Notes under the pieces: model-generated
Databases searched by the model: none
What the model was told of the DNA's origin: nothing
Seen by the model: only the letters and a program-made list of their open reading frames with translations
Part shown: positions 52,141-61,656 of the stretch, one piece after another
How positions within the stretch are numbered: the stretch's first letter is position 1
Layout: the number at the start of each line of letters is the position of its first letter
NCBI GenBank assembly: GCA_963729815.1
Contig: CAVSPU010000004.1
Coordinates: forward strand, 434,001 to 498,000
Reading direction: 5' to 3'
DNA from: DAHUXN01 sp963729815
Lineage (GTDB): Bacteria > Acidobacteriota > Terriglobia > Acidiferrales > UBA7541
Length of the DNA stretch: 64,000 bases
Program-made: the position numbers and the translations under genes

Positions 52141-54471
52141 ATGCTTTTGAACCATTGCCGAAAGATTGGTCTACTCGTAATCGTAGGTTTGTTTTCCCTG
52201 CCGTTGCTGGCAACGGCGCAAGGCACGCTGGCGGATTATCAGCGGGCCCAGCGCTTCCTGGGGGGCAATCTGCAGTCCATGATTTCCTCCGGCGACGTCA
52301 CCCCGACGTGGATCGAGAAAAGCGACCGCTTCTGGTATCGCTCGAGCGGGCCGAACGGCTCGGAGTTCATCGTCGTGGACGCCGCGCAGAACACCAGTGC
52401 GCCGGCGTTCGATCACGAGCGGCTGGCCGCGGCGCTGTCGCGTGCTGCCGGACACATCTACCAAGCGACGAGGCTGCCGTTTTACAGTTTCGAATACACA
52501 AAAGACAACAGCGCGATTCATTTTCAAGTGGAAGACGCGGAGTGGACGTGCACGCTGGCGAACTACGAATGCTCGCGGGGGGCAGCTGCTCCAAATCCAG
52601 GAAATTCTTACGAAAATGTGTCGCCCGATGGCCGATGGGCTGCGTACGTGAACGACCACAATCTGTTTGTGAGGAACACATCGACAGGGCAAGTCGAACA
52701 GCTGACGCGCGACGGCGTTCCCGGCTGGGACTATGCCACTCCAATTCCCGAGCTGCGGACGCTGATTACCGAAGGAGTCTCGAAGGGTGAGGACGTGAAA
52801 GAGCGGCCCGAAGTTTTTTGGTCGCCAGATTCCACGAAGTTAGTGACTTTCCGGATCGACTCACGCGGTTCAGGGCGCTTCACGACGCTTCAATTCGTTC
52901 CGCCGGATCAGCTTCGGCCCAAGGCTTACGATTACGTCTATCCGTTGCCGGGCGAGGCGCTTCCGAGCGCGCAAGTAATGGTTTTTGATGTGCTCACCGG
53001 CGCGCGCACGGACGTAAAGACTGAACCGCTGGAAATCCCCTTTCAGGGCGGACCTGGCTATTTTGCGTGGTTCCCTGACGGCAAGAGCTTCTATTACGAA
53101 CACGGGACGCGAGGAAACAAAGAGACTGTGTTGCGCGTCGTGGATGCCGCGACGGGCGAGCAGAAAGTCCTGATCAGCGAGCAGGACGGCTTGTATATCG
53201 ATCCCGGAGAGCATTTCTTCGATTTCGTTCCCGATCATGGCGGAATCGTTTGGTCCTCGGAAAAGGACGGATGGAATCATCTCTATTTGTATGACGACAA
53301 CGGCCAATTTGAAAACCAGGTGACGAAGGGCCCGTGGGTCGTCCGGCAAGTCGAACATATCGATGCGAAAAATCGCCAGATCTACTTTCTCGCCAGCGGC
53401 CGTGAAAAAAATGAAGATCCATATCTGACGCATCTTTACCGGGTCAATTTCGATGGCTCCGGCCTCCAGTTATTGACGCCCGAAAACGCCAATCACACCG
53501 TGAGCATTTCGCCAGACAATCAATATTTTGTGGATTCGTACTCGCGCGTGGATTCGCCGGGTGAATCCGTGCTTCGCCGCACGAAGGGCGGCTCGGAAGT
53601 GCGCGTCCTGGAAAAAACGGATGTGAGCGCTTTGCAGAAGATGGGATGGAAGTTTCCTGAACCGTTTGAAGGCAAGGCGACGGACGGCACTACGGACCTT
53701 TACGGCGTAATTGTGCGGCCCACAAATTTCGATCCATCGAAGAAGTATCCAATCATCGAGCAGGTATACACCGGCCCGCAGGGGTTCTTCGTACCGAAAT
53801 CGTTCTCGGCGGCGCTGCGGCTGCAATCGATGGCGGAATTGGGCTTCGTCGTCGTGATGGTGGATGGCCGTGGAACCACAGGGCGTTCGCGCGCGTTTCA
53901 TGAATTCTCGTATCACAATTTGGGAGGTTCGTTCGCCGATCACGTCGCGATGATCAAGCAAATGGCCGCAAAGTATCCATACATGGACATCACACGCGTC
54001 GGCATCTACGGCACTTCCGCCGGCGGCTATGGCTCGGCGCACGCGATTCTGCAATTCCCGGATTTCTACAAGGTGTGTGTATCGACCTCCGGCGATCATG
54101 ATCCGCGGCTCGATAAAGCGTGGTGGAACGAACAATATCAGGGCTATCCCGTGGGGGCGGATTACGAGGAGCAGGCAAATGCCACGATGGCGAGCCGACT
54201 GAAAGGACATCTGCTGCTGATTCATGGCGACATCGACGACAACGTGAATCCCGTGGAAACGATGCGCTTCGTCGATGCCCTCATGACGGCGAATCGGGAC
54301 TTCGACATGCTTTTCGTTCCCAATATGTTTCACGGTGACAGCGGGCCTCATGCGTTGTATGTTTCCCGCCGGAGATGGGACTACTTTGTTCAATATCTGC
54401 TGGGCGTGACGCCGCCTGCTAATTTCGAGATACACGAACAAAGACTCCCATTTCCCCCGCGGAGACGTTAA
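52141..54471 (+). CDS. Secreted prolyl oligopeptidase family serine peptidase (dipeptidyl peptidase IV-type, S9B)
   Basis: The ATG at 52141 has AGGAGG 4 nt upstream and starts a 776-residue protein with a signal peptide (about residues 1-25). The DPP-IV-type N-terminal beta-propeller spans about 40-490. The catalytic alpha/beta hydrolase domain follows, with nucleophile GTSAGG, the Asp in HGDIDDNVNP and the His in MFHGDSG. It should remove dipeptides from peptide N-termini. It lies between the Oar-like receptor and a BNR protein on the same strand, suggesting that the three act on extracellular peptides. Confidence 0.92.
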   Translation: MLLNHCRKIGLLVIVGLFSLPLLATAQGTLADYQRAQRFLGGNLQSMISSGDVTPTWIEKSDRFWYRSSGPNGSEFIVVDAAQNTSAPAFDHERLAAALSRAAGHIYQATRLPFYSFEYTKDNSAIHFQVEDAEWTCTLANYECSRGAAAPNPGNSYENVSPDGRWAAYVNDHNLFVRNTSTGQVEQLTRDGVPGWDYATPIPELRTLITEGVSKGEDVKERPEVFWSPDSTKLVTFRIDSRGSGRFTTLQFVPPDQLRPKAYDYVYPLPGEALPSAQVMVFDVLTGARTDVKTEPLEIPFQGGPGYFAWFPDGKSFYYEHGTRGNKETVLRVVDAATGEQKVLISEQDGLYIDPGEHFFDFVPDHGGIVWSSEKDGWNHLYLYDDNGQFENQVTKGPWVVRQVEHIDAKNRQIYFLASGREKNEDPYLTHLYRVNFDGSGLQLLTPENANHTVSISPDNQYFVDSYSRVDSPGESVLRRTKGGSEVRVLEKTDVSALQKMGWKFPEPFEGKATDGTTDLYGVIVRPTNFDPSKKYPIIEQVYTGPQGFFVPKSFSAALRLQSMAELGFVVVMVDGRGTTGRSRAFHEFSYHNLGGSFADHVAMIKQMAAKYPYMDITRVGIYGTSAGGYGSAHAILQFPDFYKVCVSTSGDHDPRLDKAWWNEQYQGYPVGADYEEQANATMASRLKGHLLLIHGDIDDNVNPVETMRFVDALMTANRDFDMLFVPNMFHGDSGPHALYVSRRRWDYFVQYLLGVTPPANFEIHEQRLPFPPRRR

Positions 54472-54556
54472 AGTCGAGGCCGCTTTGGCGATGAAAAGTG
54501 ATATGAGCGAAGATTCTGGAGAGGTTTGCGTGGGGCTTGTCATAAAAGGAGCAAAA

Positions 54557-57500
54557 ATGCTGAGAATCAACTGGCGGTCGCTGACGATTTTCTTCTGTGT
54601 ATTTTCCATCGCCCTGTTTGCCGTACCGACTTTCGCGCAGCGCCGGTTTCGCGGCGGAAATCAGGACCCGTTCCGATTCCGCTTTGTCGGCCCAATCGTT
54701 GGCAACCGCATCGCGTCGGTCGCGGGCGTGCCCGGCGACCCTAATGTTTACTATGCAGGCGCCGCGTCGGGTGGCGTTTGGAAGACAACAGACGGAGGCA
54801 ATCGTTGGGAGCCAATTTTCGACAAGGAGCCGGCTGCGGCCATCGGCGCGCTGGCGGTGGCGCCCTCCGATCCCAATATCGTGTGGGCTGGCACCGGCGA
54901 AGCGTGGGCCATTCGTGACAGCGACGTCATGGGCGATGGCATCTACAAATCCATGGATGCCGGAAAAACGTGGACGAATATGGGCCTCGGCGCAACGGGT
55001 CGCATCGGCCGGGTGATCGTCAATCCCACCGACCCAAATACTGTGTTTGTGTGCGCTCTGGGCCGTACTACCGGCCCCCAACAGGAGCGCGGCGTCTATC
55101 GCACGACGGACGGCGGCAAGACGTGGGACCGCGTCCTCTTCGTGGATGAAAACACCGGCTGCTCCGGTCTTGCAATGGATGCGCAGAATTCCCGAGTGCT
55201 TGTCGCTGGAACGTGGCAAGTCGCGATGCACACTTATGGAGAGTTCAGCGGCGGTCCCGGTAGCGGAGTCTACGTTTCGCGCGATGGCGGCACAACCTGG
55301 GCGCACATCGAGGGGCATGGATTGCCGAAGCCACCGGTTGGAAAGATCGACGTGGCCATCGCGCCGACGAATTCCGACCGCGTCTATGCGCTGCTCCAGA
55401 CGGCGGATCAGGGCTCGGTCTGGCGCTCGGATGACGGCGGAGACAACTGGCGCGTGGTCAACTGGGCGCGCCAGCTCATCGGCCGCGCGGGATATTACAT
55501 TCGCATCGCCGTATCTTCCGGCAGCGAAGACGAAGTCTACATTGCCAACAGCAGCTTCTTTCAGTCTCTGGATGGCGGCGAGAACTTCAAGGAAGTTCCC
55601 TGGGGCGGCGACAATCACGACATTTGGGTCGACCCGAAAAACCCCGACCGTTTCGCTCTGACGAATGACGGCGGGATGCTGATCACAAGAACCCACGGGC
55701 GCGGTTTCACGCGTGTCACGCTGCCCATCGGCCAGATGTATCACGTCGCGGTCGACAACCAGATTCCGTATGAGGTTTACAGCAACATGCAGGATGACGG
55801 CAACATGCGCGGCCCCAGCACGTCGTTCGGATTTGGTTTCGGTTTCCAGGCGGAATCGGATTGGGATCACGGTATGGGCGGCTGCGAATCGGGCTGGACG
55901 CTGCCGGACCTCAGCGACCCGAATATCGTCTGGGCTACGTGCTACGGCGACGAAGTGACGCGGTGGGACGCGCGAACAAAAATGGCGCGCTCCGTCAGCC
56001 CCTGGCTGCACACGCTCGACTCCGCACCGAACGAAACCAAGTATCGGTGCCATTGGACCCCGCCGATGGCGATCGATCCATTTGATAACAACACGGTTTA
56101 TTACGGCTGCCAGGTCATCTTCAAGACTTCCAATGGCGGGCAGAGTTGGTCGGTCATCAGTCCCGATCTTTCCACGAATGACCCGAGCAGAATCGTATCT
56201 TCTGGCGGCATCGTCGGCGACAACCTTGGCCAGTTTTACGGCGAAGTTGTCTTCGCTATCGCGCCATCGAAAATCCAGAAAGGTTTGATCTGGGCCGGCA
56301 CGAATGACGGCCAAGTCTGGTACACCAAGGACGGTGGCGGTCACTGGAATAACGTCACCAAGAACATTTCCGGCATGCCGGCGTGGGGCACGGTCACGAG
56401 CATCGAACCTTCGCACTTCGACCCGGGAACCGCGTACGTCTCCGTCGATTTTCACCTGATGGACAACCGCGATCCTTACATTTACAAAACCACCGATTTC
56501 GGCCAGACGTGGTCGCGAATCGACAGCGATCTTCCCCACGGCGAGCTTTCTTACGTCCGCGTCGTCGCGGAAGATCCGAATTGCAAGGGCTTGCTTTTCG
56601 CCGGCACAGGAAATGACCTCCATTATTCGCTCGACGATGGCGGCCATTGGACAGCTCTGGATGCAGGCCTGCCCCACGCCACGGTATCGTGGGCCGTTGT
56701 CCAGAAGCAGTTCCACGACCTGGTGGTTTCCACGTATGGCCGCGGTCTCTACATCCTCGACGACATCACTCCGTTCGAGCAAATGGCCAAAGAGCATTCA
56801 GACGCCGCGGTAAGATTTTTTGCGCCACGCGACACGTATCGCTTTGTGCGTGACGGTCACGCGTTCATCGATTTTTCGCTCAAAGCCGCGACCAAAGAGC
56901 CGGTGCAACTGGAAATCATCGACTCGCACGGGGCTGTGATTCGCAAAATGACGGAGCCGGGTAAAGCAGGGATCAATCGTGCGGTTTGGGACTTGCGATA
57001 TGAGTCGCCGCGCCTGGTCGCGCTGCGAACCGCCGCTCCTGACAATCCGCACATTTGGGACGAGCCGCGTTTCCGGAATCAGGATTCGCGGCCGATTACG
57101 CACTGGGGCATTGAAGGCGCGCAGCAAGGCCCGCTTGTCCCTCCGGGGAAATACACCGTGCGCTTGACAGTCGAAAAGCAGACCTTCACGCAACCGCTGA
57201 CGATTCTGCGCGATCCCAAATCGCCCGGGTCGGACGCAGACATCGACGCTTCGGTGAAAGCGCTGCTGCGCGTCCGCGACGATATCAGCCGCACTTCGGA
57301 CATGGTCAATCGCATCGAATGGCTCCGCAAGCAGCTCGGAGACGTCGAGGCGACGCTCAACTCCGAGATTGCTGAAGACAAGATGCAACAGAAGGATGAC
57401 CCGAAGAAGATCGACCTGCTGAAATCGGTCAAAGCCATGGAGCAGGACATGGAGTCCGTCGAGTATAAGCTGATCGACAAGGTCGAAGCGAACAGCGACG

Positions 57501-57796
57501 ACAAGTACTACGTTTCAGCCTATAAGATCTACCTCAACTTGATCTGGCTCAATGGCGAAATCGGCACAGGCGCGGGAGATGTCGCCGGCGGCGCCGACTT
57601 TGCTCCGACCGACACCGACATGAGCCTTCTCGCCATGATCGAGAAGGATCTCGCGGCAGCGACCGAGGATTACAAGAAACTGATGGACCAGCAGTTCCCT
57701 GCGTTCAATCGCTCGCTCGAACAGCAGGGAGTGACTCCTCTGACCTCCGCGATGCCGCCAGCCGAGAGCAGCGCCGCTGCGGGGATGGAGCAATAA
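54557..57796 (+). CDS. Secreted BNR/VPS10-type beta-propeller protein (large)
   Basis: The ATG at 54557, with AAAGGAG 5 nt upstream, starts a 1079-residue protein with a signal peptide (about residues 1-27). Repeats of the TTDGGNRW and SRDGGTTW type (also DDGGDNW and KDGGGHW) extend to about residue 730 and form one or two beta-propellers. An FnIII/Ig-like region and a C-terminal helical bundle with coiled-coil character (about 900-1040) follow. The family is frequent in Acidobacteriota and is often labelled glycosyl hydrolase, but sialidase catalytic residues were not identified. It follows a DPP-IV-type gene 85 nt away. Confidence 0.86.
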   Translation: MLRINWRSLTIFFCVFSIALFAVPTFAQRRFRGGNQDPFRFRFVGPIVGNRIASVAGVPGDPNVYYAGAASGGVWKTTDGGNRWEPIFDKEPAAAIGALAVAPSDPNIVWAGTGEAWAIRDSDVMGDGIYKSMDAGKTWTNMGLGATGRIGRVIVNPTDPNTVFVCALGRTTGPQQERGVYRTTDGGKTWDRVLFVDENTGCSGLAMDAQNSRVLVAGTWQVAMHTYGEFSGGPGSGVYVSRDGGTTWAHIEGHGLPKPPVGKIDVAIAPTNSDRVYALLQTADQGSVWRSDDGGDNWRVVNWARQLIGRAGYYIRIAVSSGSEDEVYIANSSFFQSLDGGENFKEVPWGGDNHDIWVDPKNPDRFALTNDGGMLITRTHGRGFTRVTLPIGQMYHVAVDNQIPYEVYSNMQDDGNMRGPSTSFGFGFGFQAESDWDHGMGGCESGWTLPDLSDPNIVWATCYGDEVTRWDARTKMARSVSPWLHTLDSAPNETKYRCHWTPPMAIDPFDNNTVYYGCQVIFKTSNGGQSWSVISPDLSTNDPSRIVSSGGIVGDNLGQFYGEVVFAIAPSKIQKGLIWAGTNDGQVWYTKDGGGHWNNVTKNISGMPAWGTVTSIEPSHFDPGTAYVSVDFHLMDNRDPYIYKTTDFGQTWSRIDSDLPHGELSYVRVVAEDPNCKGLLFAGTGNDLHYSLDDGGHWTALDAGLPHATVSWAVVQKQFHDLVVSTYGRGLYILDDITPFEQMAKEHSDAAVRFFAPRDTYRFVRDGHAFIDFSLKAATKEPVQLEIIDSHGAVIRKMTEPGKAGINRAVWDLRYESPRLVALRTAAPDNPHIWDEPRFRNQDSRPITHWGIEGAQQGPLVPPGKYTVRLTVEKQTFTQPLTILRDPKSPGSDADIDASVKALLRVRDDISRTSDMVNRIEWLRKQLGDVEATLNSEIAEDKMQQKDDPKKIDLLKSVKAMEQDMESVEYKLIDKVEANSDDKYYVSAYKIYLNLIWLNGEIGTGAGDVAGGADFAPTDTDMSLLAMIEKDLAAATEDYKKLMDQQFPAFNRSLEQQGVTPLTSAMPPAESSAAAGMEQ

Positions 57797-57889
57797 GAGT
57801 CTGCATTTCGCTCAAGGATTACGGCCGCAAATGAACGGCGGGTTCGAGTTGCTGCGGGATGGTGCGGGATGATGCGTGGCGGCGCGGAC

Positions 57890-58591
57890 TCACTTCCGCC
57901 GTTGTTTGACGAATTCCTTGAGCATCTGCCCGGCGTTGTGAATGTGGCGTCCGAGCAGATCACATGCGTTTGGGACGTCGCGCTGGCGGCAGAATTCGAG
58001 CAGTTCGCGATGCTCTTGTTTCGCACGTTCAAAAGCCTGCGTAAGATAAAGCTGCAACCGCGTGTAGCGGTCGCCATTGTTGTTGATAGTTTGAATCAGC
58101 GCCATGAACCGGGGGCGGTCGGCGCGCGAATACAGCGTCGAGTGGAATTGCCAATTCAGCCGTCCCCAGGTTCCCACCTCCTCTTTCATCCATAGGGCCT
58201 TTTCGTACGTTCCCAGAATTTCATCGGCCTTTTGAAACTCCGCCTCAGTCAAATGCGGGATGGAGAGCCTCAAAACGTCGCACTCCAGCAGGGCGCGGAT
58301 GTCGAACAGCTCTTCAATTTCCTCGGGCGAAAGTGCGGAGACAACCCCGCCACGGTGGGGAACAATCTTTATCAATCCCTCGGCTTCCAATTGCCGCATC
58401 GCCTCGCGCACGGGAATCCGGCTTACGTCGAAATCCGTGGCGATGGCATCCTGGCGGAGCTGTTCTCCTTCCTGAAGATCGCCCCGGATAATCATTTCGC
58501 GAAGTTTATCCGCGACGGCAGAGGCAAGCGACACCCTGCGTATGCCGTTAGCGGGGGTTGCAAGGGCTTCAGTTTCCATTCCCGAGTTCAT
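57890..58591 (-). CDS. GntR-family transcriptional regulator (FadR/FCD subfamily)
   Basis: The start is uncertain between GTG 58600, ATG 58591 and ATG 58579. The protein has a winged helix-turn-helix (about residues 20-85, with SRIPVREAMRQLEAEGLI) and a C-terminal FCD ligand-binding helical domain (about 95-225). The latter has the D-x(3)-H and His-rich positions (FHSTLY, EHRELLEF, RHIHNAG) that bind metal or a carboxylate ligand. It is divergent in orientation from the BNR gene and may control it or the HAD/HisC genes. Confidence 0.87.
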   Translation of the reverse strand: MNSGMETEALATPANGIRRVSLASAVADKLREMIIRGDLQEGEQLRQDAIATDFDVSRIPVREAMRQLEAEGLIKIVPHRGGVVSALSPEEIEELFDIRALLECDVLRLSIPHLTEAEFQKADEILGTYEKALWMKEEVGTWGRLNWQFHSTLYSRADRPRFMALIQTINNNGDRYTRLQLYLTQAFERAKQEHRELLEFCRQRDVPNACDLLGRHIHNAGQMLKEFVKQRRK

Positions 58592-58677
58592 TGAACGCAC
58601 GAAGTAAGTTCCCTATAGTGAATCAAGAACACGCAAGGCAACCTGGTTCATGGAGGAGAACATAACATATTTTGTAT

Positions 58678-59409
58678 TCAGTAGACTGTGTCTTTATGCC
58701 GGGAAGCATAGCCAGTTGCCTGGCGAACTAGCCATCGTTTGATCTCGCTGACGTCGCCGAGAATATCGCCTGCACCCAGTTCGCGCAGGCGTGTCGCGCG
58801 GATTCGCCGCTCCTGGCTGCGGCGCGGAAGAACGCCGACGAACGTCACCCCTGCGCTCTGCGCTGCCATTGCGTCGTCAATGTTGTCTCCTAGATAGAGC
58901 GCCGCCTCCTGCGGACGGCCGTTCAGAATTTGCAGCAGGCCCTCCGGGTCTGGCTTCGGCTTAGCGACGCTCTCAACCGTAACAATGCGCGTAAAGTGCT
59001 TCCGCGCGGAAAAACGATCGAGCGTGTAGTCAAGTTGCGCGCGCGTTCGGCCGGTGAAGATGGCAAGCTCGGCGCGGCTGGTGAGGTCAAGCATCTGCCC
59101 CTGAGAAAGCAGCCACCGCTCATGGGAAACATTTCCACCGCCATCATGGCCCCAGTAAGTGTCCTCGAATTGTTTCTTCACTTCCTCGTAGCTGAATTTC
59201 CCGCCGAGATCTTGAATCCACGCGTGCGTCAATTTCCAATCGTCATTGAATCCAGGGCGATTTTTCCATTGGTGCAATTCGCCCCGCGTGACTCGCTTAC
59301 CCGTGAGGTGCAGCACAGTTTCAAGCACCGTGCGCTGGTACGATTCGCGCACGTCGACCAGCACGCCATCCACGTCAAAGATGATCACTTGCCACGGGAA
59401 CTTCGCCAT
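58678..59409 (-). CDS. HAD-superfamily phosphatase (subfamily IA)
   Basis: The ATG at 59409 lies 2 nt after the stop of the HisC-like gene, so the two are coupled. The 243-residue protein has motif I FDVDGVLVD (Asp nucleophile and acid/base), a helical cap (about residues 22-90), motif II IFTGRTR, motif III KPKPDPEGL, and motif IV GDNIDD. It dephosphorylates or transforms a small phosphorylated compound. Adjacent to a histidinol-phosphate aminotransferase-like gene, it could act as histidinol-phosphate phosphatase, which is inference. Confidence 0.87.
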   Translation of the reverse strand: MAKFPWQVIIFDVDGVLVDVRESYQRTVLETVLHLTGKRVTRGELHQWKNRPGFNDDWKLTHAWIQDLGGKFSYEEVKKQFEDTYWGHDGGGNVSHERWLLSQGQMLDLTSRAELAIFTGRTRAQLDYTLDRFSARKHFTRIVTVESVAKPKPDPEGLLQILNGRPQEAALYLGDNIDDAMAAQSAGVTFVGVLPRRSQERRIRATRLRELGAGDILGDVSEIKRWLVRQATGYASRHKDTVY

Positions 59410-59411
59410 CC

Positions 59412-60467
59412 TCACAAAAGCGGCTCCAGCGCACCGAGAAAGTGCCGCATCTGCGCGCTTGTTCCCACCGTGATGCGGATGAAACCACGCCGTCCCATGG
59501 CGTTCGATTGGTCGCGAATCAGGATGCCCCGCCGCTTGAGCGCGGAAGTAATTCGTGGCCCTTTCGCGCCGAAGTCGGCAAGAATGAAATTCGCCGCGCT
59601 GGGAAAAATCCGGACACCCAGGCACGAGAGGCCGTCCGCCAGAATCTTTCGCGCGCGCAAAATTTCGCTGACGCAGCGCCTCACAAATGCTGTGTCCTTC
59701 AACGCCGCCTCAGCCGCCACCATTGCTGCTGTGCCCACGGGAAATGGCGCCTGCGCCCGCAACAACATCCTGGCAATGTCGCGATGGGCGAAGATGCACC
59801 CGATTCGCAGGCCCGCGAGGCCCGTTGCTTTGGAGAACGTCCGCGTAACGACGAGATTCCGGCGGCGTCGAATTTGTCTTAGAAGCGTTACGCCGGAAAA
59901 TTCGAAATACGCTTCGTCTACAATCACCAATGTTCGTCTCGCAGCGTCCAGAATCTCTTCGGCCGCACGCCGGTCGAGCAAACCTCCGGTGGGATTATTC
60001 GGATTCGCGAGGAAGAAAACCGTCGGGCCGGACTTCAGCGCAAGAATAACTTCGCGCAAGGGAAAATTCATTTCGACGTCGTATCGAAGCGACACGATGC
60101 GCGCGTCTCGCTGTCCGGCATAAAAGCGGTACATGGGAAACGTCGGCTCAACCAGCAGAACCGTTCGTCCGCGCTCCAGAAACACGTCGGAGATCAGCCG
60201 AAGCCCGTCGTCGATGCCGCCGGTCACCAGCATTTCATCCGCGCGAACGCCAAATCGCGGCGCCAGCCTCTCGACCGCGTTTCCCTTTTCCGGATACATG
60301 GAAAACTCTTCGGGATCGAGACGGCGCAAGGCTGCGCGCGCTTCGGGTGAGCAACCCAATAGGCTTTCGTTCATATCCAGCCGCAGCTTGCCCTCGCGAT
60401 TCTCCAGCATGCGCGGGTTGTCGGGAGCCTGCGCGATCGCGCGTCGCGGCTTGATTTTTTCTTTCAT
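59412..60467 (-). CDS. hisC: Histidinol-phosphate aminotransferase-like PLP enzyme
   Basis: The 351-residue fold-type I aminotransferase has the HisC pattern: LRLDMNESLLG near the N-terminus, an ANPNNPTGG segment, DEAYFEF (Asp binds PLP) and TFSKATGLAGLRIG with the PLP lysine. It likely converts imidazole-acetol phosphate to histidinol phosphate or a related substrate. No other his genes adjoin it, so a broader aminotransferase role is possible. A TAnnnT box (TACCGT) about 8 nt before the ATG and no Shine-Dalgarno are noted. Confidence 0.8.
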   Translation of the reverse strand: MKEKIKPRRAIAQAPDNPRMLENREGKLRLDMNESLLGCSPEARAALRRLDPEEFSMYPEKGNAVERLAPRFGVRADEMLVTGGIDDGLRLISDVFLERGRTVLLVEPTFPMYRFYAGQRDARIVSLRYDVEMNFPLREVILALKSGPTVFFLANPNNPTGGLLDRRAAEEILDAARRTLVIVDEAYFEFSGVTLLRQIRRRRNLVVTRTFSKATGLAGLRIGCIFAHRDIARMLLRAQAPFPVGTAAMVAAEAALKDTAFVRRCVSEILRARKILADGLSCLGVRIFPSAANFILADFGAKGPRITSALKRRGILIRDQSNAMGRRGFIRITVGTSAQMRHFLGALEPLL

Positions 60468-60578
60468 CGGCGGATACGGTACTTTAAGGAGTTTTTCGCC
60501 TCACGGCCAGCTTCTTTCGGGCGCGCTAGGGAATTGGTGAAATTCCGGGAACAAGAAGGATAAAAACAGAACGGAAGC

Positions 60579-61613
60579 TTACTCACCGGAGATAGAGGTG
60601 GATTGCTCTGTCGATGCTTGCGTCGTGGGACTGTCCACTGCGGCCTCCGCAGCGGGCGCAGCAGCGGCCGCGGCAGCCGTTTGTGTTTGCATTTCTGCCT
60701 GAAGACGTGCGCCGAGCGCTGCAGCAAGTAGCTCGATTACGATTTTTGCCCCACGCCCGTCGGAATCTTTTTCCGGATTGTACGCAGCCACTTCCAGCGC
60801 CACCAAGCGCGGCTGCTTGACGAATACTTCGAGAGCCTGGCGAATCTCGTCGAGCCGCAACCCGCTCGAGCCCGGCAAATCCGTTGCCTGAAAATCTTCG
60901 CTGGAGATCACATCGACGTCGAGGTGCACGACCAGTTCGTTTCTGCCGCCGTGGATGCGCTCAATGGCCATTTCGGCCGCCGCGACCGGACCCATTCGCC
61001 GCACATCCGCCGCGCGGAAAATTCGAATCGGATAGCGTCCGAGCACTTCTTCCTCGGGCGGATCGAGCCGGTTCACGCCAAAGAGCGCAACATCGGGATC
61101 GCGCACGAGCGGTGGCTCACCCCAAAACCGAACCAATTCCGCGGCGCCGCGTCCTGTCAAATGCGACACGACCATGCCATCCACGCAGCCAGAATGCGAT
61201 GTCGCCGGAACGTTCAGATCCGCGTCGCTGTCCATATAGAGGATGCTCGCGCCTCGATAATACCGGCGCACGCCGGCTACTGTCGCGAGTGCTGACGAAC
61301 AATCGCCGGTAAGAATCAACGGCAGGCCGCCCGTCTTCACGGCCGCTTCGACGCGAGGTCTCAACGCTTCGAGAGACGATACGATGCGGGGCAGGTTTCG
61401 CGCACGCGGGCTTTCTTCATCCGCCTGGTAAAGAGTGGTGGGATCGTCGCCCATATCGGTGACGCTGAAGCCAAGCGATTGGAGCCGGTCGACCAGCCCA
61501 GCTGCACGCAGCGCCTGAGGAGCCTTCTCATGGCCAGCCGCGAGCGCCGCCGCGCTGGTCGGTGCACCCATCAAAACGATCTGCTTCGGCTGGCGCGCAA
61601 TCCGCACCGCCAT
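60579..61613 (-). CDS. Arginase-fold protein with substituted metal ligands
   Basis: The ATG at 61613 follows AAAGGAG at 6 nt. The 344-residue protein fits the arginase/agmatinase/formiminoglutamase fold, but key ligands differ: the usual GGDHS reads TGDCS (His to Cys), DAHAD reads DSDAD (His to Asp) and the HGMP segment reads VDGM. The second DVD pair (LDVDVIS) is kept. An Ala/Thr/Gln-rich C-terminal tail (about 305-344) is extra. It may use different metals or be non-hydrolytic. Substrate cannot be predicted. Confidence 0.8.
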   Translation of the reverse strand: MAVRIARQPKQIVLMGAPTSAAALAAGHEKAPQALRAAGLVDRLQSLGFSVTDMGDDPTTLYQADEESPRARNLPRIVSSLEALRPRVEAAVKTGGLPLILTGDCSSALATVAGVRRYYRGASILYMDSDADLNVPATSHSGCVDGMVVSHLTGRGAAELVRFWGEPPLVRDPDVALFGVNRLDPPEEEVLGRYPIRIFRAADVRRMGPVAAAEMAIERIHGGRNELVVHLDVDVISSEDFQATDLPGSSGLRLDEIRQALEVFVKQPRLVALEVAAYNPEKDSDGRGAKIVIELLAAALGARLQAEMQTQTAAAAAAAPAAEAAVDSPTTQASTEQSTSISGE

Positions 61614-61656
61614 CGGTTGCTCCTTTGATTGAATTCATCTGCCGGATTCTGCCGAG

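Noticed and set aside
54419..56797. Minus-strand open frame of 792 codons
   Set aside because: Antisense to the large BNR-repeat protein, whose Asp-box repeats are clear on the plus strand.
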